Assembly: GCF_024756275.1 (NCBI RefSeq)
Contig: NZ_JANUGQ010000018.1
Location: forward strand, 1-64,000
Direction of reading: 5' to 3'
Source: Streptomyces pyxinae
Lineage (GTDB): Bacteria; Actinomycetota; Actinomycetes; Streptomycetales; Streptomycetaceae
DNA: 64,000 nt
The position numbers were made by a program, and so were the translations under genes. Below the pieces are notes generated by a model. The model was not told where the DNA came from. It did no database searches and was given only the letters and a program-made list of their open reading frames with translations. Positions 1 through 12,971 of this stretch are shown piece by piece; position 1 is the stretch's first letter, and each line of letters starts with the position of its first letter.

Positions 1-243
1 CCGCTTGGCGGCGTACCGCACCAGGGACATGTTCATCTCGATCAGCGTGTTGCGGGCGTACGCGTACGCGTGGGTGCCCTCCTCCACGACCGCGAGCTGC
101 TGGAAGAACAGCTTGCTCAGCTCTCGCGCGTCCTTCGGCGCCAGCGAGCGCGGGTCGGCCACCTCGGGCAGGGCCACGCCCATGTCCGCCGTCCCGGTCT
201 CCGCAAGCACGGTCACCACCGTGTCCGTCGTCGCCGTCGTCAT
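1..243 (-). CDS. SigB/SigF-family RNA polymerase sigma factor, N-terminal part (cut by window edge)
   Basis: The 81 visible codons start at ATG (243) behind a GGGAGGG ribosome site and run off the left edge. The protein carries the sequence LAPKDARELSKLFF followed by RNTLIEMNMSLVRYAAKR. This matches the start of region 2 in general-stress and sporulation sigma factors of the SigB/SigF/SigG type, in which a short acidic leader precedes the RDA...LS...LIE.N..LV pattern. Such factors redirect RNA polymerase and are usually held inactive by RsbW-like anti-sigma kinases. A PP2C phosphatase of the kind that opposes such kinases lies 185 bp upstream on the same strand, which supports the family call. 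Regions 2.4 and 4.2, which decide promoter specificity, are outside the window. Confidence 0.85.
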   Translation of the reverse strand, partial: MTTATTDTVVTVLAETGTADMGVALPEVADPRSLAPKDARELSKLFFQQLAVVEEGTHAYAYARNTLIEMNMSLVRYAAKR

Positions 244-428
244 GTCGCGTCCCTCCCCATTCAACAAGGGCATCCTTCTCGTCCCCCGACGAGCCCGTGA
301 CCGCCGCCTACCCGGAGCCACGCGTCTCATGCGTACGAATTTCCACCCGGGTTCCGCGCGGCTTCCGCCCGGCCGTCACGGAGTGCGGGACCCGGTCACC
401 GGTGGCCCGGTCCCGCGCCCGTACGCGG

Positions 429-2978
429 TCACTCGACCTGCAGCCCCACCACACAGGTGTCGTCGTCGGTGTCCGCCCTGCTGTGCGCCAGCAGCCGGTC
501 GAGGCGCTGTTCCAGGGAGGCCGTCGACTCGCCCGCGGTGCCCAGCAGATGGGTCAGCGAGTCCTGGAGCGAGGAGTCCCTCCGCTCCACCAGCCCGTCG
601 GTGTACATCAGCAGGGTGTCGCCCGCCGACAGCTGGGCCTCGGCCTCCTCGTACTCCGCCTCCGGCAGGGCGCCGAGCAGTATCCCCCGGATGAGCGGCA
701 GCGTGTCGGTGCGGCCGCCGCTCACCAGGACCGGCGGCAGATGGCCGGCCCGGGCCCAGCGGAGCACCCGGCGCTCCGGGTCGTAGAGCCCGCAGACGGC
801 GGTGGCGGTGACCCGCTCCGTCAGATGGTGGGCCACGATGTTGAGCCAGCTCAGCAGCTGGGCCGGGCCCGCCCCGGTGACGGCGAGGCCGCGCAGCGCG
901 TTCCGCAGGACGATCATGCTGGTGGCGGCCTCGATGCCATGGCCCGCCACATCGCCCACACAGACCAGCACCCGCTTGGACGGCAGCACGAAGGCGTCGT
1001 ACCAGTCGCCGCCCACCAACTGCTCCTCGCCCGCCGGGCGGTAGCGCACCCCGACCCGCAGTCCGGGGGCGTCCAGCGGACCGCGTGCCGGCGGCATGAT
1101 GGCGTGCTGGAGCTGGAGGGTGAGCCGGTTGCGCTCCGCCGCCTCCTGCTCGGTGTGGGCCAGCCGGTCCCGGGTCGCGGCGAGCGCCACCTCGGTCCAG
1201 TGCTGGGCCGAGATGTCCTGATAGGCGCCCCGCACCTTCAGCAGCCGGGAGTCCGCGTCGAGCACCGGCTCGGCGATCACCCGGACATGCCGGGTCACCC
1301 CGTCCGGCCGCATCAGCCGGAACGCCGTGGACGCGGCCCGGCGGTGCTGGAACAGCGTGCGCAGGAACCGGTTGATCGCCACCGCGTCGTCCGGGTGGGC
1401 ATGGGCCGGCAGCCGCTCCAGCGGGACGGGCGCCGCGGTCGGCGGCAGCCCGTGCAGCAGATGCATCTGCTCGTTCCAGGTGATCTGCCCGGTGACGGCG
1501 TGCTCCTCGAAACCACCGATCCGGCCCAGCCGCTGGGCGTGCTGGAGCAGGCTGGCGAGCCGGCCCGACTCGTCCTCGGTGCGCCAGATCAGCAGCACCG
1601 CGCCGCCCTGCCGGCTGGCGCTGATGTCCGCGACCGCCTCCAGCGCGACCTGGTCGACCAGCGCCGTCAGGGTCATCCGCCGGGCCCGGAACGGCTCTCC
1701 GGTCGCGTAGACCCGTTCGATCGTCTCGAACAGCTCGCTCTTCCCGGCGGCCATCGGGTACGCCTCCAGGAACAGCGCACCGCCGATCGCCCCGCGCGCC
1801 CGGCCCGCCGGGTCGATGAAGTGCCCGTTGACATGGTGGATCCGGAAGTCGGTGAGCTGACCGGACCGGTCCAGCTGCGGCAGCAGCACCAGGGCCGGGT
1901 CGTGCAGCCCGTCCGCGAGGTCCACCAGTTCCGCCACGTCCCGCTGGACGGCATCGGCCGGTCCGGCGGCGGCCGGGAGCACCGCGGGCCCGGCCTCCAG
2001 AGTGTGGGCGCACAGCTCCGCCAGGGCCTCGATCTGCCGCTCGATCTGCGGCGGCTGCGGCGCCAGCGGCTCGGGCCAGCACATCTCCAGGACGCCCAGG
2101 ATGCGGCCCCCGGTGCCCGCGGGGACGGCCACCCGGCCGCCCTCGGGCACGGCGGCGGCACCGATGGACGGCACCCCCGGCTCCGCGAGCGAGGTGTACC
2201 GCACGGCGCGCCGCTCGGTGAGCGCCCGCCGGGCCACCGTCGCCACGCCCGGCGGCACATACCGCCAGCGGGTCGCCTCCTCGGCCGGGAAGCCGGCGTG
2301 CCCGGCCAGGGTGAGGGAGGCGTCCGGACCGGCCGCCCAGATGGCGACGGCGGTGGCACCCAGCGGGGCCAGCGCGTGCTCCAGCAGGGACTGGGCCACC
2401 GCCTGGGTGTCGCCGGCCGCCAGCGCGCCGCTCTCCGCCGTGCGCAGCCGTACCGCGGCGGCGGCCTCGTCGGCGGCCTCGTCGGCGGCGTCGTCACCGG
2501 CCGGATCGGTGGCCGAGACGAATTCGCTCGCCGCCTCCGAGAGCCGGTCGCGGGCCGTGCGGTTGATGATGTCGGCGGCCAGCTCCAGCCGGGAGACCCC
2601 CGCCTGCTCGGCCAGGTCCGCCAGTTGCCGGCCGGCCTCGGCCGGACCGCAGCGGAGCCGTTCCACCAGCACGCCCTTGGCCAGTTCGATCAGCGCCCGG
2701 CCGTCCGCCGCCGCGTGCGCCGCCCGGACCTCCCGGCGGAGCCGCTCGACGGTGGCCGCCAGCCGCCCGACCGAGGTGACCCGCACCTCCGCCGGCTCCC
2801 CGGCCGCCGACGTGCCGCCGGACGGTACGGCCGCCGGCTCCCCGGCCCCGGTCGAGGACGTCCCGGTGCCGGGTCCCACCGGCCGGGGATCGCCGGCCGG
2901 TCCCGGGACGTGGGCACCGGTGGGCGCCGTGGCCACCGGCTCCGGGGCCGGCTCGTCGGGGAGCTGCGGAGTCTTCAC
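429..2978 (-). CDS. PP2C-type (SpoIIE/RsbU) serine phosphatase with ANTAR-like, GAF and PAS domains
   Basis: This 849-residue cytoplasmic signalling protein starts at GTG. A Pro/Gly-rich leader of about 65 residues is followed by an ANTAR-like helical segment (about 70-135, with ALIELAKGVLVERL), a GAF-like domain (about 165-320), a PAS-like region (about 345-465) and a clearer PAS domain (about 480-595, with ITWNEQMHLLHGL). The C-terminal 220 residues are a PP2C domain with the metal-binding motifs GGDWYDAF, GDVAGHG and YTDGLVERRD. Family knowledge: such enzymes dephosphorylate anti-anti-sigma factors so that a sigma factor is released. The sigma gene just downstream on the same strand is the obvious candidate output, but no anti-sigma or antagonist gene is in view. 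ANTAR usually binds RNA, so finding it at the N-terminus of a phosphatase is notable, though known in actinomycetes. Confidence 0.9.
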   Translation of the reverse strand: MKTPQLPDEPAPEPVATAPTGAHVPGPAGDPRPVGPGTGTSSTGAGEPAAVPSGGTSAAGEPAEVRVTSVGRLAATVERLRREVRAAHAAADGRALIELAKGVLVERLRCGPAEAGRQLADLAEQAGVSRLELAADIINRTARDRLSEAASEFVSATDPAGDDAADEAADEAAAAVRLRTAESGALAAGDTQAVAQSLLEHALAPLGATAVAIWAAGPDASLTLAGHAGFPAEEATRWRYVPPGVATVARRALTERRAVRYTSLAEPGVPSIGAAAVPEGGRVAVPAGTGGRILGVLEMCWPEPLAPQPPQIERQIEALAELCAHTLEAGPAVLPAAAGPADAVQRDVAELVDLADGLHDPALVLLPQLDRSGQLTDFRIHHVNGHFIDPAGRARGAIGGALFLEAYPMAAGKSELFETIERVYATGEPFRARRMTLTALVDQVALEAVADISASRQGGAVLLIWRTEDESGRLASLLQHAQRLGRIGGFEEHAVTGQITWNEQMHLLHGLPPTAAPVPLERLPAHAHPDDAVAINRFLRTLFQHRRAASTAFRLMRPDGVTRHVRVIAEPVLDADSRLLKVRGAYQDISAQHWTEVALAATRDRLAHTEQEAAERNRLTLQLQHAIMPPARGPLDAPGLRVGVRYRPAGEEQLVGGDWYDAFVLPSKRVLVCVGDVAGHGIEAATSMIVLRNALRGLAVTGAGPAQLLSWLNIVAHHLTERVTATAVCGLYDPERRVLRWARAGHLPPVLVSGGRTDTLPLIRGILLGALPEAEYEEAEAQLSAGDTLLMYTDGLVERRDSSLQDSLTHLLGTAGESTASLEQRLDRLLAHSRADTDDDTCVVGLQVE

Positions 2979-3300
2979 CGTGCTGCTGCTCCTCGGTGCG
3001 ACGGAGAGGGGGAGGGGGAGGCCGGCCGGAGACCGTCCGCCCGGCGGCCGGGCGGAGCGGGCGGGCAGGCACCGCCCGCCGGACGGCCCGGTGGGGTGGG
3101 CGGGCGGGCGGAGTCCGCCGGACGGTCCCGTGGGGTGGGCGGGCGCGCGGAGCCGGCCGGCCGGAGGCCGCCCCCGGGACGGCAGCCGCCCGCCGGACGG
3201 CGGCGGGGGCTCGGCCGGCCGGCGGCCGGACGGCCCGGTCGCGCTTCCGGCCCCGGTCCCGGTCCCGGGGCGCCCGGCCGGGCGACGGCGGTGCGGGGGG
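2979..3300. repeat. Intergenic spacer with a two-copy 39-nt tandem repeat
   Basis: This 322-bp gap lies between the stop of the HAMP kinase and the start of the phosphatase, both on the minus strand. It is extremely GC-rich. Two near-identical 39-nt units occupy 3077-3115 and 3116-3154, each beginning CGCCGGACGG and containing GGGGTGGGCGGGCG. No credible gene is seen; open frames here are by-products of the base composition. The phosphatase ribosome site (GAGGAG) is at the left end. Confidence 0.7.
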
Positions 3301-7866
<4,566 letters not shown>

Positions 7867-8451
7867 GCCAACCTCACTCAGAATCGGGCGCACGAGAGGG
7901 TCGTACGGTGCCCCGCCGCCCCTCCGGGCGACCGGGCCGTTGTCCCCCGGTGCTGCGATCCGCCGCCCCACCGGACGGCAAATTCGTCAAAGGCTAGCCC
8001 AGAACCCGGGACCCCCACAAAGGGCCGCCGGCCCCGCCCCCGTCCTGCCACCACCCGCCGGAGCGCGCCGGTCCGCGCCTCCGGGCGCTCCGCGCGCCCC
8101 CGGGAGGGGACACGGCGCGCGCGCCGGGAGAGCAGGCCCCGGGAGCCCGGAGAAAGGGGATACGGCCATCCGCCCCGGAGCGGCTACGACGCCCCCGCCG
8201 GCGCGGCCTGTCGGCGTCGGCGGGGGCACCGCGTACGGCGAGCGGCATGGCCACCGGACGCGACCGCGCCGCCGGGACGGCCGGACCCGGGACGATCGGT
8301 TCGGGATGCCGGACCGGGACGATCGGTCCGGAGCGATCGGTCCGGCCTTCCGGACCCGGGCGACCGGACCGCCGTCGGGCCCGGGCCCGGCCGTCCGTGC
8401 CCCTTGGCCGGGCGACATCCGGGTGACGGCCGTCCTACAGCCGGGCGACGG
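7867..8451. repeat. 585-bp intergenic region with imperfect GATCGGTCCGG repeats
   Basis: No gene is supported here. The kinase promoter should lie at the 7867-7980 end. Around 8281-8360 the motif GACGATCGGTTCGG / GACGATCGGTCCGG / GCGATCGGTCCGG recurs three times, alternating with CCGGACC blocks. The remainder is featureless GC-rich sequence downstream of the aldo/keto reductase stop. Confidence 0.6.
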
Positions 8452-9285
8452 TCAGACGACCTCGAACTCCGCCGGGTCGGGGCCGAGGCGCTTGGCCTCG
8501 TCCAGCGCGGCGAGCGCGGCCAGGTCGTCGTCGTCCAGCGTGAAGCCGAAGACGTCGATGTTCTCCTGGATGCGCGAGGGCGTCACCGACTTGGGGATGA
8601 CCACATTGCCCAGCTGGAGGTGCCAGCGGAGCACCACCTGCGCCGGGGTCTTCCCGTACTTCTGGGAGATCGCCACGATGGTCGGTACCTCCAGCAGGCC
8701 CTTGCCCTGCCCCAGCGGCGACCACGCCTCGGTGGCGATGCCGTGCCGGGCGTGGAAGGCGCGGGACTCGGCCTGCTGGAGCTGCGGGTGCAGCTCGATC
8801 TGGTTGACCGCGGGCACCACCGAGGTCTCGCCGAGCAGCTGCTCCAGGTGCTCGGGCAGGAAGTTGGAGACACCGATGGCCTTGGCGCGGCCGTCCGCCT
8901 GGATCTTCTCGAACGCCTTGTAGGTGTCGGTGAACGTGCCCTTGGACGGCATCGGCCAGTGGATCAGGTACAGGTCCACATAGTCGAGGCCGAGCCGGTC
9001 GAGCGAGGCGTCGAAGGCGCGGAGCGTGGAGTCGTACCCCTGGTCCGTGTTCCACAGCTTGGTGGTGACGAACAGCTCCTCGCGGGCGATCCCGGAGGCG
9101 GCGATGGCCTGGCCGGTGCCCTTCTCGTTCTCATAGATCGCAGCCGTGTCGATGCTGCGGTACCCGGCGTCCAGCGCCGTGCCCACCGCCTTCGCCGCCT
9201 CGTCGTCCGGGACCTGCCAGACGCCGAAACCGAGCTGCGGCATGCTGACGCCGTTGTTGAGGCTGATGGAGGGGACCTTGCTCAC
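8452..9285 (-). CDS. Aldo/keto reductase (2,5-diketo-gluconate reductase-like, AKR5 type)
   Basis: This 277-residue cytoplasmic NADPH-dependent oxidoreductase reduces carbonyl groups of small aldehydes, ketones or keto-sugars. The catalytic tetrad is visible: Asp and Tyr in DTAAIYENEKG, Lys in TTKLWN and His in LIHWP. The N-terminal motif PQLGFGVWQV and the C-terminal IPKSVTPSRIQEN, which binds the NADP phosphate, are typical of the family, and the length is normal. It starts at GTG with AGGAA 9 nt upstream. It stands alone between two non-coding spacers, so the substrate cannot be told from context. Confidence 0.93.
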   Translation of the reverse strand: MSKVPSISLNNGVSMPQLGFGVWQVPDDEAAKAVGTALDAGYRSIDTAAIYENEKGTGQAIAASGIAREELFVTTKLWNTDQGYDSTLRAFDASLDRLGLDYVDLYLIHWPMPSKGTFTDTYKAFEKIQADGRAKAIGVSNFLPEHLEQLLGETSVVPAVNQIELHPQLQQAESRAFHARHGIATEAWSPLGQGKGLLEVPTIVAISQKYGKTPAQVVLRWHLQLGNVVIPKSVTPSRIQENIDVFGFTLDDDDLAALAALDEAKRLGPDPAEFEVV

Positions 9286-9462
9286 GAGAGGTCGTTCCTA
9301 ACGTCGTCTTCCGGTTGGTACGCCCAGCGTCAACGATCACGGCGGGCGGGTTGTTCCCGCCACGCGGAGACGCCTCCGGCCGGGCGGTCCCGGCCCCCGA
9401 CGTGCCGGAGGAGCGGTGACGAGACGGAGAAGCGGCGCCGTGCCGGGGAGACGGCGGCCCGG

Positions 9463-9522
9463 CGCGGGAACGGCGGTGGCGCGGCCCGGAACGGCGGCGG
9501 TGCGGTCCGGAACGGCGGGGGC
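9463..9522. repeat. Three ~22-nt imperfect tandem repeats after the acyl-CoA ligase gene
   Basis: Three copies of a unit built on (C)CCGGAACGGCGG(C/T)GGTG lie in the 250-bp gap between the reductase start and the ligase stop. The last unit ends about 14 nt from the ligase stop codon at 9536-9538. No gene or clear terminator is seen. Confidence 0.65.
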
Positions 9523-9535
9523 CGGGGGGCGGGCC

Positions 9536-11359
9536 TCAGCGGTACAGCGCCGCTATCTCGCGGGCGTACGCCGCCTCGATCGCCCGCCGCTTCAGCTTCA
9601 GCGACGGCGTGAGCAGCCCGTGCTCCTCGCTGAACGGCCGGGCCAGGATCCGGAACGTACGGATCGACTCGGCCTGCGACACCGCCGTGTTGGCGGAGAC
9701 CACCGCCCGCCGGATCTCCGCCTCCAGCTCCGGGTCGCGCACCAGCTCGGCGGGTGGCGGCTCCGGCCGGTCCCGGAGCGCCAGCCAGTGCGCCACCGCC
9801 TCCGGATCGACCGTCACCAGCGCGGCGACGAAGGGCCGGTCGTTGCCGACCACCAGGCACTGGGCCACCAGCGGATGGGCGCAGACCCGCTCCTCCAGGG
9901 CCATCGGCGACACGCTCTTGCCGCTCGACGTCACCAGGATCTCCTTCTTCCGGCCGGTGATCGTCAGATAGCCGTCCGCGTCGAGCGATCCCAGGTCCCC
10001 GGTGGCCAGCGCGCCGTCCCGCAGCACGGCGGCGGTGGCCTCCGGGTCGCCCAGATATCCGGAGAAGACATGGGGGCCGCGGAGCCACACCTCGCCGTCC
10101 TCCGCGATCCGTACCGAGGTGCCCGGTACGGGCGGGCCGACCGTGCCGTACTTGACCCGGCCGGGCGGATTGGCGGTGGCGGCCGACGCCGACTCGGTCA
10201 GGCCGTACCCCTCGTACACGGTCACCCCGGCTCCCGCGAAGAACAGCCCGAGCCGGCGGCTCATCGCGGAGCCGCCCGACATGGCGTGCCGCACCCGCCC
10301 GCCCAGCGCCTCCCTGACCTTGGCGTACACCACCTTCTCGAAGAACTGGTGCTGGAGCCGGAGCGCCGCCGAGGGGCCGGGGCCCAGGCCGAACGCCTTG
10401 TGCTCCTGCGCCTCGGCGTACGCCACCGCCACCTCCACGGCCCGGTCGAACGGGGCCGCCCGGCCCTCGGTCTCCGCCCGGCGCCGGGCGGCCGCGTAGA
10501 GCTTCTCGAAGACGTGCGGCACGGCGAGCACGAAGGTCGGGCGGAAGGACGCCAGGTCCGGCAGCAGGGCGCTCGCCGTGAGCGCCGGCTGATGGCCGAG
10601 CCGGACCCGTCTCCGTACCGCCGCGACCTCCACCATCCGCCCGAAGACGTGCGCCAGCGGCAGAAAGAGCAGAGTGGACGCCTCCTCGCCCGGCCGGGCG
10701 CCGAAGACCTCCTGCCACCGGCCGACCAGGGTGTCCGCCTCGAACATGAAGTGGCCGTGGGTGAGGACGCACCCCTTGGGCCGGCCGGTCGTCCCCGAGG
10801 TGTAGATGACGGTCGCCACCGACTCCGGGGTCACCGCCCGCCGGTGCCGGTGCACCACCTCCTCGTCCACCCGCTCGCCCGCCGCCACCAGCGCGGCCAC
10901 CGCCCCGGCGTCCAGCTGCCAGAGCCGCTGCAGCCGGGGCAGCCGGTCGACCACCGACCCGACCGTCATGGCGTGGTCCTCGTGCTCCACCACGCACGCC
11001 GTCACCCCGGCGTCGTGCAGCATCCAGTGCACCTGGTCGGCGGAGGAGGTCGGGTAGACGGGCACCGACTGCGCCCCGACCGTCCACAGCGCGAAGTCGA
11101 AGAGCGTCCACTCGTAGCGGGTACGCGCCATCAGCGCCACCCGGTCGCCGAACCGGACGCCCTCCGCCAGCAGCCCCCGGGCCAGTGCCAGTACCTCGTC
11201 ACGGAACTCCAGCGAGGTCACCTCCCGCCATCGCCCCGCCGCGTCCTTGCGGCTCAGCGCCGCCCGGTGCGGCTCGGTCCGGGCGTGCTCGAACACCGCG
11301 TCGGCCAGCCCGCCGACCGGGGGAGCCGTCGGCAGGGGCGGCACAGTGGACTCGCGCAA
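9536..11359 (-). CDS. Long-chain fatty acid-CoA ligase (AMP-forming, FadD type)
   Basis: The 607-residue enzyme activates fatty acids with ATP and CoA through an acyl-adenylate. Motif A3 (IYTSGTTGRPKGCVLTH), A5 (GYGLTESAS), A7 (GDLGSLDADGYL) and A8 (GRKKEILVTSSGKSVSP) are all present and in order, and the length fits the family. The start is TTG at 11359, with AGGAG 5 nt before it; an open extension to 12073 would run through a low-complexity repeat region and is rejected. A GTG five codons later is the alternative. It is monocistronic as far as can be seen, and its promoter probably lies in 11360-11550. Confidence 0.92.
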   Translation of the reverse strand: MRESTVPPLPTAPPVGGLADAVFEHARTEPHRAALSRKDAAGRWREVTSLEFRDEVLALARGLLAEGVRFGDRVALMARTRYEWTLFDFALWTVGAQSVPVYPTSSADQVHWMLHDAGVTACVVEHEDHAMTVGSVVDRLPRLQRLWQLDAGAVAALVAAGERVDEEVVHRHRRAVTPESVATVIYTSGTTGRPKGCVLTHGHFMFEADTLVGRWQEVFGARPGEEASTLLFLPLAHVFGRMVEVAAVRRRVRLGHQPALTASALLPDLASFRPTFVLAVPHVFEKLYAAARRRAETEGRAAPFDRAVEVAVAYAEAQEHKAFGLGPGPSAALRLQHQFFEKVVYAKVREALGGRVRHAMSGGSAMSRRLGLFFAGAGVTVYEGYGLTESASAATANPPGRVKYGTVGPPVPGTSVRIAEDGEVWLRGPHVFSGYLGDPEATAAVLRDGALATGDLGSLDADGYLTITGRKKEILVTSSGKSVSPMALEERVCAHPLVAQCLVVGNDRPFVAALVTVDPEAVAHWLALRDRPEPPPAELVRDPELEAEIRRAVVSANTAVSQAESIRTFRILARPFSEEHGLLTPSLKLKRRAIEAAYAREIAALYR

Positions 11360-12399
11360 TGGTGCTCCTCGTGGCGCTCTCACAGCGGGGAGTGACCGTA
11401 CCCCAGACGGGGGCCCGCGGGGAGGGGGTTCGGGTGGACCGGTGGCCGGTGCATCCCCACAGGTCACACCCGCATTCCTGGTCCGGCCGGGCGGACCGGC
11501 CGAAATTACTGACCCATGGGTAAGTAGCGGCCCGGCAAATCTCCACAGAATCCGTACGCCCCACCCACCGCCCGGCCGCCGGTCGGGGCGTCCGGCTCCC
11601 CCCCCCGGGGGGCGCGGGTGCTTGGCCGGGAATCCGGCGGGCCGGGGCGCCCGGCTCCTCCCAGGCGCGGGTGCGTGGCCCCGGCGGGCCGGCCTCCTCG
11701 TTCCCAGGGGACCCGGGGCGTGGGCCGGGCTTCTGGTTCCGGGGCCCCGGCTCCTGTCTCCGGCCGGACCGGGCCCGGCTCCCGCCGGTCCGGGGACCGG
11801 GCTCCGGCAGCCGGGCGGCCCGCGCGATGCCCGTGCCCGGCATCCGGCCCCGGGGGTCGAGTTCCGGCTCCGGCGGGCCCGGGTCCGGCATCCGGCGGTC
11901 CGGGCGGCTCGTTTCCGTGGGCCCGGGCCCCTGTTCTCAACCGGCCCGGATACGTGGCCTCGGGACGCGGCGGGCCCCGGTTTCCGAGGGCCCGGGCGCC
12001 CGGTGCCTGCCCACGGGTCCGGCACCTGGTCTCCGGAGGCCCGGGCACCTGGTTCCGGCGGATCCGGGCCCATGGCACTTGCCCGCAGGTCCGGGACCTG
12101 GTCTTCGGAGGCCCGGGACCCGTTTGTGGCGGTTCAGGCCCCTGGCTCCGGCGGGTCCGGGCGCCCGGCTCCCGAAGCTCGGGTGGGTGGCCCGGCGGGT
12201 CCGGGCACCTGGTGCCTGCCCGCAGGTCCGGTCCCTGGTTCAGGCGGCCCGGGCCCCCGGTCCTCCAGGGCCGGGCACCTGATTCCGGCGGTCCGGGCCC
12301 CGGTCCCGGAGGCTCGGACCCCGGTTCCGGAGGCCCGGGTGGGATCGGGGACCTGCCCCGCCCGGCGGTCGTGATCACCGGGGCCGCTACGGTGCTTCC
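11360..12399. repeat. Kilobase non-coding region filled with degenerate ~27-30-nt repeats
   Basis: Between the divergent ligase and [2Fe-2S] genes, about 11610-12360 is a mosaic of degenerate units built on GGTCCGGGC.CCTGGTTCCGG.GG. A larger recurring block has CCTGCCC(G/A)C(A/G)GGTCCGG followed by ACCTGG, seen near 11996, 12074 and 12203. Open frames exist on both strands but show only shuffled Pro/Gly/Arg/Ala and no domain. The AT-richer patch at 11500-11550 is a likely promoter site for the ligase. Confidence 0.7.
12388..12393 (+). promoter_or_regulatory. Putative -10 (TACGGT) for a leaderless transcript
   Basis: TACGGT is separated by 6 nt from the ATG at 12400, the spacing expected when transcription begins at the start codon itself. 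No -35 element is clear. The same arrangement recurs at three other starts in this window (35318, 56034, 62718). Confidence 0.4.
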
Positions 12400-12540
12400 A
12401 TGCCCGCACCCGCCACTCCCGCCGCCGCCCTTGCCCGTACCGGCCCGCCGGGGCCCCCGGCCGCGCGGCCTCCGCTCCGGCGCCCCGGCGGAGGCGTACC
12501 GGCCGCCGGGATCACGCCCGACCCGGATCCGGCCCCGTGA
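12400..12540 (+). CDS. Possible 46-codon leader ORF coupled to the [2Fe-2S] protein
   Basis: An ATG placed at a leaderless-type start opens a frame of 46 residues, rich in Pro and Ala, starting MPAPATPAAALARTG. Its TGA stop (12538-12540) overlaps the GTG start of the next gene as GTGA. It has no recognisable domain. It could be a coupled leader peptide, or the true N-terminal region of the next protein separated by a frameshift. Confidence 0.3.
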   Translation: MPAPATPAAALARTGPPGPPAARPPLRRPGGGVPAAGITPDPDPAP

Positions 12541-12938
12541 CGCGCTCCTGGATACGCCCCGGCGCGTCCCGCCCCTGCTCCCTGGTCGTCTGCCGGGGCT
12601 GCTGCTGCGGCGACGCCCGCAAGCACCCGGGCACCGACCACGCCGGCCAGCTCGACCGGCTGCGCGCCGCGGCCGCCGCCTCCGGTGGCCGGCTGACCGT
12701 CCGGACCAGCGACTGCCTCGGTCCCTGCGGCCAGGCCAATGTGGTGGTCGTCCAGCCCTCCGGCGAGGCCCGCCGGCGCGGGGCCCGGGCCGCCTGGGTC
12801 GGCTTCACCCTGGACGACGACAGCCTGGACGAGATCCTCGCCTGGGTGGACGCGGGCGGCCCCGGTGTCGCCGAGCCCCCGGCCGGCCTGGCGCTCCAGT
12901 TCATCGATCCCCCCGGCCGGGACGCCGCCCGGCGGTAG
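12537..12938 (+). CDS. Thioredoxin-like [2Fe-2S] ferredoxin-domain protein
   Basis: This 133-residue protein has cysteine clusters CSLVVCRGCCCG near the N-terminus and CLGPCG in the middle. This is the four-cysteine pattern of thioredoxin-fold [2Fe-2S] proteins related to the NuoE subunit of complex I, and a role as a small electron carrier follows from the family. The GTG start overlaps the stop of a short upstream frame and has no strong ribosome site, so the true N-terminus is uncertain. It runs toward fdhD, whose product serves formate dehydrogenase, and both link to redox metalloenzymes; a functional partnership is inference. Extra cysteines in RGCCCG are more than a cluster needs. Confidence 0.75.
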   Translation: MTRSWIRPGASRPCSLVVCRGCCCGDARKHPGTDHAGQLDRLRAAAAASGGRLTVRTSDCLGPCGQANVVVVQPSGEARRRGARAAWVGFTLDDDSLDEILAWVDAGGPGVAEPPAGLALQFIDPPGRDAARR

Positions 12939-12946
12939 CCGCCCCG

Positions 12947-12971
12947 GCACCTCCCCGGGGAGTCGGTGCCT
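12947..12971. terminator. Compact hairpin between convergent [2Fe-2S] gene and fdhD
   Basis: GGCACC (12947-12952) pairs with GGTGCC (12966-12971), enclosing the self-complementary CTCCCCGGGGAG. It fills the 32-bp gap between two converging genes and would act on both strands. There is no U-tract. Confidence 0.5.

Noticed and set aside
11618..12390. Open frames on both strands through the repeat region, including one that would extend the acyl-CoA ligase
   Set aside because: They encode only shuffled Pro/Gly/Ala/Arg from the repeats. The ligase has a good TTG start with ribosome site at 11359.
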